Assembly: GCA_003326195.1 (NCBI GenBank)
Contig: LXQE01000147.1
Coordinates: 124,001-188,000, forward strand
Origin: Nostoc punctiforme NIES-2108
Lineage (GTDB): Bacteria; Cyanobacteriota; Cyanobacteriia; Cyanobacteriales; Nostocaceae
Direction: 5' to 3'
DNA length: 64,000 nucleotides
In this document: in pieces, positions 35,429 to 43,808 of the stretch
How positions within the stretch are numbered: position 1 is the stretch's first letter
Layout of the letters: each line of letters starts with the position of its first letter
The notes under the pieces: generated by a model
Seen by the model: only the letters and a program-made list of their open reading frames with translations
Told to the model about the DNA's origin: nothing
The model's database searches: none
Position numbers and translations under genes: made by a program

Positions 35429-37027
35429 ATGCCTCTATCAAATTCAGTTATTCGTTGCTACACACCACCGACTTGCACGCTAGAAGTATTCGCACAAAGC
35501 TCACCTTTGTCCCGTTGGATGGGGAAAACTGTCCTTAAACATCTGAGCTTTGAGCTACGTTTTGACGATCCCCGACTACCAGAAGAACAAAGATTTCCAA
35601 TTCGGGGCGATCGCGAGCAACTCGAAGCTTTATGTGATGCTGTCACCAGCTACGTACAGCAATTTCTCCAACAGTCTCCAGAGAGCTTTTGGGTCAGTTT
35701 CTCCGGTACTCACCAGTCAAGCACAGCACTGGATGAGCCAGAATTAAAGTCTTCAACGAAAACATTAAATGCCTTTAGTACCCAGATTCCAGGGGCAAAT
35801 ATCCACTTAGAACCAAGCAGCTATTTAACTCACAACCTATTTCTTGGTTCTCTTGCCAACTATTCATCTGGCCCCGTAATTCAACTCAGTTTGCTGCAAC
35901 TATTCGATTTGGCAAGTGCTTTAGATGAATACTCGACTGATGTCATGGCACTTCCAACTCTCAACAGTACAGGTTCGACTCTGAGGTTCCCTGCTTGGGC
36001 GCCTATTGCCGCAGTATTAGTATTAGGTATAGGTTTTTTACCAGTTACTTGGCAATATGCTAACAACATTCGAGAAAAGCAACAGCAGACAGCCAAAACA
36101 TCAAATTCAGCAGCAGTAAAGACTGCTCTAGAACCTTCATCCTCACTCAACTTTCCCACGCCTGAACCTGGGCTAACTCCTCCATCAAATAATTTGCTAG
36201 GTTCCACCCCTCCACTTTCCACATCCACTTTACCCCAAGCACCTTTAACAGCGCCTAGTTCTAGTTTCTCTCCACCACTACCAAATGCATTGACAATACC
36301 TCAAGGGACGACTGCAACCCTTCCTAGTAATCGAGCTAACGCACCATCCAGCAAAATCCCAGGACAGGAAATTGCCATATTACCAAATCTGGGACAGAAT
36401 CCAACCGGGTCAAGTTCCCAACCCGGTGCTATCCCTCAACTGCGGAATTTGCCACCCAGACTATCTTCTAACGCAAATAGCTTACCAACTAATATCTCAC
36501 CAGTCCTCCCTCCATCTCTTGACACCATACCCAATAAAAATCGTGTCAATACTCCAACCCAACCCTCTCCACTAACTTCACAACAGCTAGACGAAAGAAT
36601 CAGTTCCTTACAGCAATCTTCTGCTGGAGAGAAACCTACTTCACAACTTCCCTCTTCTAGAACTGCTGCTAATAATCCATTTATCGATCAATTAGGGGAC
36701 GCAGCTAAAAACCCCACATCCAGAGAAGTAGCTACTGGCACATTATTTGACACGCCTCAAGTAGCAGAAGCTAGAGAATATCTAACAAAGCGTTGGCAAC
36801 CACCTACTGGACTGGGACAAACATTAGAGTACAGTTTGATAGTTGGTGTTGACGGCACAATTGAACGAATTTTTCCCCTTAATAAGGCAGCAAGAGAATT
36901 CGTTGATGACGCTGGGATGCCTGAAGTTGGCAAACCTTTTGTTTCCGCTAATAAAAATGGACAAAATGTCAGAATTCGAGTTGTTCTCAGTCCTGATGGC
37001 AAGGTACAGACTTTTCCAGATGAATAA
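35429..37027 (+). CDS. DUF4335 family protein with one membrane helix
   Basis: About 532 residues from ATG 35429 (MPLSNSVIRCYTPPTCTLEV); the frame is open 90 bases upstream but the family starts here. The conserved DUF4335 domain is residues 1-170 (SPLSRWMGKTVLKHLSFELRF, PIRGDREQLEALCDAV, SGPVIQLSLLQLFDLASAL). One membrane helix follows (AWAPIAAVLVLGIGFLPVTW, about 192-211), then about 190 residues of Pro/Ser/Thr-rich low complexity. A C-terminal globular part (QVAEAREYLTKRWQPPTGL onward) resembles a TonB-like end domain. It is paired with the preceding DUF3038 gene. Function is unknown. Confidence 0.88.
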   Translation: MPLSNSVIRCYTPPTCTLEVFAQSSPLSRWMGKTVLKHLSFELRFDDPRLPEEQRFPIRGDREQLEALCDAVTSYVQQFLQQSPESFWVSFSGTHQSSTALDEPELKSSTKTLNAFSTQIPGANIHLEPSSYLTHNLFLGSLANYSSGPVIQLSLLQLFDLASALDEYSTDVMALPTLNSTGSTLRFPAWAPIAAVLVLGIGFLPVTWQYANNIREKQQQTAKTSNSAAVKTALEPSSSLNFPTPEPGLTPPSNNLLGSTPPLSTSTLPQAPLTAPSSSFSPPLPNALTIPQGTTATLPSNRANAPSSKIPGQEIAILPNLGQNPTGSSSQPGAIPQLRNLPPRLSSNANSLPTNISPVLPPSLDTIPNKNRVNTPTQPSPLTSQQLDERISSLQQSSAGEKPTSQLPSSRTAANNPFIDQLGDAAKNPTSREVATGTLFDTPQVAEAREYLTKRWQPPTGLGQTLEYSLIVGVDGTIERIFPLNKAAREFVDDAGMPEVGKPFVSANKNGQNVRIRVVLSPDGKVQTFPDE

Positions 37028-37302
37028 CTAAACTCATCCTTTTAATGCCACTTGTAAAACTGGTACAAATCTTGTGCCAGTTTCTACTTACTACATTGCT
37101 CTTAAGCTTACCTGTTAAAGTCCAGTTATGAAACTGGTCTGACTCTTGATACCAGTAAACTTACCAATAAATATAATTACTGTTAACATCAATTCTCCAA
37201 AACTAAACTATAGATACAAGTCTGGAAACCCAGATTAAATCTTACGCTTCTTAATTACGAATTAAGAATTGGTATTAACAACTCATATCAAAGGTAAGAA
37301 AT

Positions 37303-37587
37303 ATGCAAACAATTGGTACCCAAAAGGACAGTGCAGCTTGGGTTATTCAAACTTGGGCAGCTTTTGTGATTTCTATTTCTATGACTACCTTCGGTATTGT
37401 GAACTTACCTGTAAATGGCTGGGTAAAAGGCTTTATGGGTATGGGTATGGCTTTCTCTGTTGGCTCAACTTTTACTTTGGCAAAAACTACTAGAGACTTG
37501 CACGAAACTAGAAGATTAACCGCTAGGTTAGACGAGGCAAAAGTAGAAAAATTACTTTCACAACACGAGCCTCTAAATTTCAAATGA
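37303..37587 (+). CDS. YiaA/YiaB-family two-helix membrane protein
   Basis: 94 residues. Two hydrophobic helices (AAWVIQTWAAFVISISMTTFGIVNL and GFMGMGMAFSVGSTFTLAKT) correspond to the YiaAB two-helix domain. The C-terminal tail is charged (TRDLHETRRLTARLDEAKVEKL), ending about 68 bases before a strong terminator. Function is unknown; a cytoplasmic-membrane location is expected. Confidence 0.85.
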   Translation: MQTIGTQKDSAAWVIQTWAAFVISISMTTFGIVNLPVNGWVKGFMGMGMAFSVGSTFTLAKTTRDLHETRRLTARLDEAKVEKLLSQHEPLNFK

Positions 37588-37655
37588 AGAGAGTTAGCTC
37601 TTACAGGAAATTCAAAATTATCCTTGCATCAAAAATTAACTACATAACGAAAAAC

Positions 37656-37683
37656 AAAAGGACTGGATATTCCAGTCCTTTAT
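37656..37683. terminator. Bidirectional intrinsic terminator
   Basis: The stem AAAGGACTGGA/TCCAGTCCTTT with a short TAT loop is followed by TATTAT on the plus strand and by TTTTGTTTTTCG on the minus strand. It lies between the convergent YiaA/B gene and the ferredoxin operon and probably serves both. Confidence 0.85.
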
Positions 37684-37706
37684 TATATTGATTTAACGTT
37701 TTTATC

Positions 37707-38168
37707 TTAATAACGGGATTTTTTGGTTTTTAACTTTTGCTTTTTACGCCGACGTTCGCTAGCAGCAACCGCTTGTTCTACAGGATAACCCACTAAAGGA
37801 ATTACCTGATATTTGCGCTCGTCTTCTAATTTTCTCAGTTCAGTGTAATCAACCCAATGAATGCAATCAACGGGACAAGTGTCAATTGCTTCTTGAATAA
37901 TTTCCTCAGCGTCCCCATCTTGCCGAACCACGCGCGATCGCCCGTAATCTGGTTCAATATAAAAGGTGTTACGGGCAACATGAGCGCAATGCTTACAACC
38001 AATACAGGTGATTTCGTCAACATAAACACCATTTTGGCGCAATATACCACCCAATTCCGGTTCTAAACCAGAACGTTCTGGGGCATCCCGTAAAAAACCC
38101 CCTAGTTCTGGTTCCAAACCGGAACGGTTATCTTCTTGTTCTTCCGGCGACGGCAGAAAATCAGCCAT
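37707..38168 (-). CDS. [4Fe-4S] ferredoxin-like protein with duplicated N-terminal motif
   Basis: 153 residues. The N-terminal 45 residues contain RSGLEPELGGFLRDAPE and a second copy, RSGLEPELGGILRQ. The ferredoxin part has CIGCKHCAHVARNTF (about 56-70) and a final CPVDCIHW (about 99), giving one [4Fe-4S] cluster. A basic Lys-rich tail ends the protein (RRRKKQKLKTKKSRY). Similar ferredoxin domains are fused to DnaJ in plant plastids. The start codon overlaps the stop of the Ycf35 gene by one base (TAATG), so translation is coupled. It is probably a redox carrier in the cytoplasm or at thylakoids. Confidence 0.9.
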   Translation of the reverse strand: MADFLPSPEEQEDNRSGLEPELGGFLRDAPERSGLEPELGGILRQNGVYVDEITCIGCKHCAHVARNTFYIEPDYGRSRVVRQDGDAEEIIQEAIDTCPVDCIHWVDYTELRKLEDERKYQVIPLVGYPVEQAVAASERRRKKQKLKTKKSRY

Positions 38169-38554
38169 TACGCACTCCAGCGCTGTACTACCAGGCGAAT
38201 TGAACCATCTTCATTTTTTTGTTGTTCAGAAACTTGAAAACCAACACGAGCAGTTTCTTTCACAACTGTTTGGTAAGCATAGCGCTGTGTTACTTGGCGC
38301 AAAAATCCATCTACAGACAAATTTTGCTGCCAATATTGCAAGTCAGCCACCAATTCATATTCTTTGCCATTCCATCTAAAACCGATGTCATAGCCATTTT
38401 CCTGCTCAATACTAACTTCCGCGGGATGGGTTTGACCGCGATAGCCACGAACTTCGCGTGGCCCGGGTTTCCAGTCTACGCCCAATTCAGTCAAAGCATC
38501 TTTCAAAGAATCAAGGTTACGGATTTGAGTCTTAATTTGGCTAAAGTGTGACAT
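38168..38554 (-). CDS. ycf35: DUF1257 / Ycf35 protein
   Basis: 128 residues with the full DUF1257 signature: MSHFSQIKTQIRNLDSLKDAL, GVDWKPGPREVRGYRGQT, DIGFRWNGKEYELVADLQYW and a C-terminal LVVQRW. Ycf35 is conserved in cyanobacteria and red-algal plastids; its function is not settled. It sits in the run DUF2997-Ycf35-ferredoxin and its stop overlaps the ferredoxin start, pointing to a joint role with that ferredoxin. Confidence 0.93.
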   Translation of the reverse strand: MSHFSQIKTQIRNLDSLKDALTELGVDWKPGPREVRGYRGQTHPAEVSIEQENGYDIGFRWNGKEYELVADLQYWQQNLSVDGFLRQVTQRYAYQTVVKETARVGFQVSEQQKNEDGSIRLVVQRWSA

Positions 38555-38593
38555 GGTGGTTGTGAATTAATAACACTAAACTACTGTGAAAAC

Positions 38594-38803
38594 TTACCAA
38601 TCGCTGTAAGTGGTGTGTGTATTCGCCACATTAGATTGCTGCACCTTGGCGGCGAAATATTCTGAGGTTGGCTCATGATTAAGTACTTGCCCTAGCTGTG
38701 CCTCTATTGCTGCTGTAACTTCAGCGCAAGAATTACCCACAATGCCAGTGACTTTCTCTTGTACCCGACCGTCTGGATAGATTATGAACTCTAATGTCTC
38801 CAT
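38594..38803 (-). CDS. DUF2997 family protein
   Basis: 69 residues from ATG 38803 (METLEFIIYPDGRVQEKVTGI); a TTG at 38815 is also open. The METLEF.IYPDGRV..KV.G..G..C opening followed by an alpha-helical region is the DUF2997 signature. It is the first gene of the run with Ycf35 (39 bases on) and the ferredoxin. Function is unknown, but this linkage is common in cyanobacteria. Confidence 0.88.
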   Translation of the reverse strand: METLEFIIYPDGRVQEKVTGIVGNSCAEVTAAIEAQLGQVLNHEPTSEYFAAKVQQSNVANTHTTYSDW

Positions 38804-38815
38804 TCTTTTGGTCAA

Positions 38816-39338
38816 CCAGGATAAGTACGCTTAAATTGTACTGCCTTAGCAGAAGGCTAAAAATATAGCCGTAGGAACATTTTTAGATACAAACTCGCCA
38901 TTTGTTAATTAATGTTCCATCTTTCAACATATATATCTCAGAATCTTTACAAAACTTATTATTATTATAAGCACATACATCAGTATTTAGTTAGTTTCTC
39001 TTAACCTCATTGATTAGTCAAGGTAACTACTGGAGCTAGCTAAGTAAGCTGCAAAAGTCCTAAAAATAAGCATTAGAGGTAGTATAGGCAGCAAGATAAT
39101 TCACAAAAATATAAAATTTCTTGAAAAACTTTATTATTACCCTTCGATTTAGCTTATTATCTTAAGATTTTACAGAGCGCAGTGTCAGACTACAGCAAGA
39201 TAGTGGCGTATACTTACGTAGACATTAGTGACTTTAGCTGGCATTGGGTGTAAAGGGATCGATTGCTGAAAGTGTTGGCGCAGCCATAGCTATTTTTTGC
39301 CATTGGTGAGATTTACCAACCTCGACTCTAGACTAAAT
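38816..39338. other. Divergent promoter region without genes
   Basis: About 520 bases between the DUF2997 gene (minus) and the tyrosine phosphatase gene (plus), AT-rich, with no frame, hairpin or repeat that can be supported. It probably holds promoters for both directions. Confidence 0.5.
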
Positions 39339-39884
39339 ATGTACAAGTTTGCCCCAGCTTGGGAAAAGGAGCAAATAGTCTTTGGTGCTGCACGACCTGG
39401 ATACACTGACAAGAATGTTCAGGATTGGATAGAATTCATGAAGCGCCAAAATATCAAGCGTGTTTGCTGTCTTCTTGATGAACAACAGCTAGCTTCTTAC
39501 TCCGATCTTCTAAACATATACAAACAGGAATTTGGGAATCAGGTAGTTTGTTGGGCACCAATTGCAGATTTCCATTTAGCTGATTTAGAAACCCTCACAC
39601 AAAAAATACTTCCTTTCTTAATAGAAGCAGATAAAGAAAATGAGAAAGTAGTTGTACATTGCTCTGGTGGAATTGGACGTACTGGACATGTGTTAGCGGC
39701 ATGGCTAGTTAGTGTCCGAGGATTATCAAATCAAGCCGCAATAAATGCTGTCAAAAGAACAGGTAGAAATCCTTATGAAGCTGCGATCGCTGCTGTATTT
39801 AGAGGTAGAAATCCCTTGACAGTTGTAAAAGAGCTTGGCGTGCTTCTGAATGATTGCCGTCTCGCACTGAATAAAACATTTTGA
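39339..39884 (+). CDS. Dual-specificity/tyrosine phosphatase-like protein
   Basis: 181 residues from ATG 39339 (MYKFAPAWEKEQIVFGAARPG); a TTG at 39297 is also open. The catalytic loop is HCSGGIGRTGHVLAAWL (about 109), a perfect CX5R motif with the following Thr. The general-acid Asp is likely in WAPIADFHLADLE. The family is tyrosine/dual-specificity phosphatases. It is probably cytoplasmic. A methyltransferase gene starts 4 bases after its stop, implying cotranscription. The target is unknown. Confidence 0.88.
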   Translation: MYKFAPAWEKEQIVFGAARPGYTDKNVQDWIEFMKRQNIKRVCCLLDEQQLASYSDLLNIYKQEFGNQVVCWAPIADFHLADLETLTQKILPFLIEADKENEKVVVHCSGGIGRTGHVLAAWLVSVRGLSNQAAINAVKRTGRNPYEAAIAAVFRGRNPLTVVKELGVLLNDCRLALNKTF

Positions 39885-39888
39885 TCCT

Positions 39889-40617
39889 ATGATCCTGTTT
39901 AATCAGCCTATTGATGAGGTAAATTCTATGGCAATGGTTCTAGATAAAATAGTTCCTTTTGGAAGGTCAATGGATGAATATACAAAAATATTCAATTTAA
40001 AAAATGCAGATTTAAATAAAAGAATCATTGGGATTGGGGATGGGCCGGCAAGCTTTAATGCAGAAATGACACGTCAGGGTAAAAGTGTAGTTTCTGTTGA
40101 CCCTCTGTACCAATTTTCCAGTGATGAAATATTGAAAAGATTTAATAAAGTGGTAGATAACATCATTAATCAAGTCAAGGCTACATCAAATGAGTGGGTA
40201 TGGAGCTATCATAAATCCCCTGATGATTTGCGACACAATAGAGTTAAAGTTATTCGAGAATTTTTGTCTGATTATGAAGCTGGCAAAAAAAGCAACAGAT
40301 ACACAATCGGGGAATTGCCAAAATTGGCATTTAATAATCAAGAATTTGACATAGCGCTTTGTTCACATTTACTGTTTTTATATTCCGACCATCTCGATTA
40401 CGATTTTCACTTAAATTCAGTAGGTGAGATGTTGCGTATTGCTAAAGAAGTCAGAATATTTCCCTTGATAACTTTAATGTGGAAAAATTCACAACATTTA
40501 GATGAAATAGTTAAATATTACACTTCCAAGGGTTATAAGATAGATATTGAAAAGGTTGAATACGAACTCCAGCCTGGTGGAAACCAGATGTTGAAGATAA
40601 CCAGATATGTTATATAA
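39889..40617 (+). CDS. SAM-dependent methyltransferase-like protein
   Basis: 242 residues from ATG 39889; ATG 39928 (MAMVLDKIVPFGRS) is an alternative. A Rossmann glycine-rich motif, IIGIGDGPASFNAEM (about 46-60), is followed by the acidic strand end SVVSVDPLY and the motif FDIALCSHLLFLYS. These fit class I methyltransferases. The acceptor is unknown. Its near-overlap with the phosphatase gene suggests a joint task. Confidence 0.78.
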   Translation: MILFNQPIDEVNSMAMVLDKIVPFGRSMDEYTKIFNLKNADLNKRIIGIGDGPASFNAEMTRQGKSVVSVDPLYQFSSDEILKRFNKVVDNIINQVKATSNEWVWSYHKSPDDLRHNRVKVIREFLSDYEAGKKSNRYTIGELPKLAFNNQEFDIALCSHLLFLYSDHLDYDFHLNSVGEMLRIAKEVRIFPLITLMWKNSQHLDEIVKYYTSKGYKIDIEKVEYELQPGGNQMLKITRYVI

Positions 40618-40671
40618 TTCGTATCTATAAAGAATTGGTATAACCATCCGGTGTATAGATTGTTAGGTATA

Positions 40672-40974
40672 TTATTCCGCAAACATTTCAGTTAAGGTAT
40701 CTAAAACTGCTTTTTGTTCATCAGAGTCAATCTGACCTAGCTTTTTGACTAATCGAGCTTTGTCAACAGTACGAATTTGAGCCAGAACGATTTGCCCATC
40801 CTTGCCCTGAAACTCACAAGTGACACGAGTCGGATAAGGCTGTCCTTTAGTTGTCATCGGAGCAACAATAACCGTGGCAATATATTTATTCATCTCATCT
40901 GGTGAAATTACTACACAGGGTCTTGTCTTCTGAATCTCACTGCCAACTGTTGGGTCGAGGTTTACCAAAAACAC
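40672..40974 (-). CDS. MazF/PemK-family endoribonuclease toxin, orphan and probably N-terminally clipped
   Basis: 100 residues from GTG 40974. The frame contains the core NLDPTVGSEIQKTRPCVVISPDEMN, VIVAPMTTKGQPYPTRV and GQIVLAQIRTVDKARL, which is MazF/PemK with its Arg and Thr active-site region. Upstream codons VNRFDVFLVNL are open for only four more codons before a TAA, with no ATG, so the expected start is missing or non-canonical. No antitoxin gene lies upstream; instead the divergent sugar ABC gene begins 57 bases away. Confidence 0.85.
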   Translation of the reverse strand: MFLVNLDPTVGSEIQKTRPCVVISPDEMNKYIATVIVAPMTTKGQPYPTRVTCEFQGKDGQIVLAQIRTVDKARLVKKLGQIDSDEQKAVLDTLTEMFAE

Positions 40975-41031
40975 ATCAAATCGATTGACTTATGAGATCA
41001 GCTCAATTTAGCGTTCAGACATAATTGGGTT

Positions 41032-42033
41032 ATGAAAAATAAAACCTGTTTTGGATGCTCAGGTATCAGAGCCTATATGCCAAAGTTCTTGGTATTTAGC
41101 GCCTACGCTGTGATCACTGTTGCGGCTTTCTCTGTGTCTGGTTGTATACGCGAGAAAACAAAAAAAATTGTCGGATTTTCGCAGACGGAGAACATCGGCC
41201 CGTGGCGCATTGCCGAAACGAACAGCATTAAGGAAGAGGCCGCCAAGCGTAAAAAAACTTACGATTTTCTGATGACGGATGCTCAGGGGCAGACATCGAA
41301 GCAATTTGCCGACATTGAGGATCTAATCGCACGACAAGTTGATGTCATATTTCTCGCACCACGTGAGTATGAGGGTCTTACGCCTGCCCTAGAAGCAGCA
41401 AGAGCGGCAAAAATACCGGTTTTTCTGATTGACCGTGAAGCGGCGGGAAGACCAGGCGAACATTTCGTCAGCTTTCTGGGGTCGGATTTTATCGCCCAAG
41501 GCCACCGTGTTGGCGAATGGCTGGCTAAGGCAACCGACGGCAAGGCATCCATCGTGGAACTTACTGGAACAGCCGGTTCATCGGTCGCAATTGATCGGGC
41601 TAAGGGGTTTCGTAATGCGATCGCCATTTATCCCAACATGAAAATTATCGCCACGCAGACGGCAGATTTTTCGCGGGCTGCGGCCCAGCGTGTAATGGAA
41701 AACATCATCCAGGCGAAGGGTTCCGATATTACCGCAGTGTATGCTCACAACGACGAAATGGCATTAGGCGCGATCCAGGCTCTCAAATCCGCAGGTATGA
41801 AGCCTGGTAAGGATGTGATGGTCGGTTCAATCGATGGTCAGAAAGCCGCGCTTGAGGCGATAATTCGTGGTGAGCTTGGCGTGAGTGTCGAGTCGAACCC
41901 GCGTTTTGGCTCACTTGTTTTCGCCACGATGGAAGAGTATTTTGCTGGTAAGAAAATTCCTCCTCGGATTATTCTCAAGGACAGACTCTTCGACGTGACC
42001 AACGCTAAGGATTTTGTAAATGAAGCATACTAA
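41032..42033 (+). CDS. YtfQ-like sugar-binding lipoprotein of an ABC importer
   Basis: 333 residues. A lipoprotein signal with VSGC (about residue 37) is followed by a periplasmic-binding protein very like E. coli YtfQ, the galactofuranose receptor: VGFSQ, WRIAETNS, VDVIFLAP, VELTGTAGSSVAIDRAKGF, YAHNDEMALGAIQALKSAG and GSIDG. The protein would be tethered outside the inner membrane. The three other subunits follow. The composition (GCG/GGC-rich codons) looks proteobacterial. Galf specificity is inferred from similarity; ribose or galactopyranose binding is possible. Confidence 0.88.
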   Translation: MKNKTCFGCSGIRAYMPKFLVFSAYAVITVAAFSVSGCIREKTKKIVGFSQTENIGPWRIAETNSIKEEAAKRKKTYDFLMTDAQGQTSKQFADIEDLIARQVDVIFLAPREYEGLTPALEAARAAKIPVFLIDREAAGRPGEHFVSFLGSDFIAQGHRVGEWLAKATDGKASIVELTGTAGSSVAIDRAKGFRNAIAIYPNMKIIATQTADFSRAAAQRVMENIIQAKGSDITAVYAHNDEMALGAIQALKSAGMKPGKDVMVGSIDGQKAALEAIIRGELGVSVESNPRFGSLVFATMEEYFAGKKIPPRIILKDRLFDVTNAKDFVNEAY

Positions 42034-42126
42034 TACCAATTTGTAATTCGTAATTAAGAAAGTCAGATATTATTTGGGTTTCGGGATTTGAATGTGTTGC
42101 CGGATTTTTGAGAATTGGTATAAGTA
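42034..42126. repeat. Interspersed inverted repeat (ATACCAATT...AATTGGTAT)
   Basis: ATACCAATTTGTAATTCGTAATT at the left and AGAATTGGTATAAG at the right bracket a TTTGAATGTGTTGCCGGATT spacer; a common Nostocales repeat. It separates the receptor gene from the ATPase gene. Confidence 0.6.
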
Positions 42127-42263
42127 GTTCTCACCCTAAAATAGAAAAAAGATAACCTGGAATTTTCCTGAGCCTCCACGATAGATAAATAAATATTACT
42201 TACTATAGTGCAAAGTGAAGGATCTCCACTATCGGCAATTAAGACAAAAACTAGGTAAAGCCG

Positions 42264-43808
42264 ATGAATCAGGCGACTAGAAATGTCCTGTGCATGACGG
42301 GTATAAAAAAAAGTTTTTCCGGCGTGCCAGCGCTCTGGGGTGTGGATTTTGAACTGAAGGCAGGCGAGATTCATGCACTGGTCGGAGAAAATGGCGCTGG
42401 CAAATCGACGCTGATTAAGATCGTGACGGGGGCTTATCGACGTGATTCGGGTGTTATAGAGTACGACCAGAAAACCGTTGCATTCCAAACCCCGACTGAA
42501 GCGCAGGCGGCAGGTATCGTAGCCGTCTACCAGGAAATTCAACTCGTGGGTTTCCGAACTGTTGCCGAGAATATTTTTCTGGGCAGAGAGCCGCATCGCT
42601 TCGGCATCATTGACAGACGGGCAATGAACGCTAGGGCGGCCGATATCCTAGAGCGCCTGGGGTTGCATATCGACCCGCACTCAGTGGTTGGTTCGCTAAA
42701 TATTGCCCATCGCCAGATGGTGGCGATCGCCCGCGCCATCTCCTTTGGTGCGCGGGTGCTGATCCTCGATGAACCCACAAGTTCGCTGACGGAAACTGAA
42801 GTTGCTGTTCTTTTTGATGTCATGCGGCGGCTAAAGTCGGAAGGGACATCCATCGTCTATGTCAGTCACCGTTTTGAAGAACTTTACGCCGTATGCGATC
42901 GCGTGACAGTACTACGTGATGGGCACAACATTGTAACGCGATCGCTGTCTACGCTGACTCGTCTGGAACTCGTTTGTTTTATGCTAGGTCGTAAACCCGA
43001 AGAGGTGAGCCAAGGAGTCACGGCGTTCTCAGGACAGTCGCAAAACACGCCTTGTCAGCCAGTGCTACTCCAAGCGGAAGCTCTCAAATATAAAAAACGG
43101 CTCAATGGTGTTTCCATTGAAATGCGGCATGGCGAAATCGTTGGACTTGCGGGTTTGCTCGGCTCTGGTCGTAGTGAAACGGTGCGTGCCTTGTTTGGGG
43201 CTGAACCACTTGAGAGTGGAACTGTAAAACTCGAAGGTAGTCTTTTATCGCTGCACGATCCTCATGATGCGATCGCTGCTGGCATAGCTTTCCTTTCAGA
43301 GGATCGCAAGGCGGACGGCATCATCCCTGAGCTTTCGGTGCGCGAAAACCTTACTCTTGCTGCCCTACCGAACCTTACACAATGGGGCATCGTTTCCAGG
43401 AAACAACAGAACGAACTTGTAGAGCGTTTCATGCAGCGTCTTGATATCAAAGCCGCCAGCGCCGAGCAGAAGATTCACGAGCTATCCGGCGGTAATCAGC
43501 AGAAGGTGCTTCTGGCGCGATGGCTGTGCAAGAATACAAAACTTCTTCTCCTCGATGAGCCAACTCGTGGTATTGATGTTGGTGCAAAGCGCGAGATCCA
43601 GCAGCTAATTGCCGAACTAGCAGAGCAAGGGCTAGGAGTTCTGATGATTTCATCGGAAGTGGAAGAGTTAATTGAAGGTTCGCAACGTGTCGTTGTCCTG
43701 CGTGACGGGCAGTCAATCGCGGAACTCAGTGGCGAGCAGAAGAACATAAAGGCAATTCTGCACGCAATGGCAGAAGGTGCAGATCGTCAGGAAGCCGTCG
43801 GTGGATAA
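42264..43808 (+). CDS. YtfR-like sugar ABC transporter ATPase (two ABC domains)
   Basis: 514 residues with two nucleotide-binding domains. Domain 1 has Walker A GENGAGKST (about 46), signature LNIAHRQMVAIARA and Walker B VLILDEPTSS. Domain 2 has a degenerate Walker A GLLGSGRSE, signature LSGGNQQKVLLARWL and LLLDEPTRGIDVG, the standard carbohydrate-uptake (CUT2) pattern of YtfR, RbsA and MglA. It powers import through the two permeases that follow. Translation of the first permease begins within its last codons. Start ATG 42264. Confidence 0.93.
   Translation: MNQATRNVLCMTGIKKSFSGVPALWGVDFELKAGEIHALVGENGAGKSTLIKIVTGAYRRDSGVIEYDQKTVAFQTPTEAQAAGIVAVYQEIQLVGFRTVAENIFLGREPHRFGIIDRRAMNARAADILERLGLHIDPHSVVGSLNIAHRQMVAIARAISFGARVLILDEPTSSLTETEVAVLFDVMRRLKSEGTSIVYVSHRFEELYAVCDRVTVLRDGHNIVTRSLSTLTRLELVCFMLGRKPEEVSQGVTAFSGQSQNTPCQPVLLQAEALKYKKRLNGVSIEMRHGEIVGLAGLLGSGRSETVRALFGAEPLESGTVKLEGSLLSLHDPHDAIAAGIAFLSEDRKADGIIPELSVRENLTLAALPNLTQWGIVSRKQQNELVERFMQRLDIKAASAEQKIHELSGGNQQKVLLARWLCKNTKLLLLDEPTRGIDVGAKREIQQLIAELAEQGLGVLMISSEVEELIEGSQRVVVLRDGQSIAELSGEQKNIKAILHAMAEGADRQEAVGG

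Noticed and set aside
42063..42596. 177-codon minus-strand frame over the start of the ABC ATPase gene
   Set aside because: It crosses a repeat and runs antisense to conserved ATPase coding sequence.
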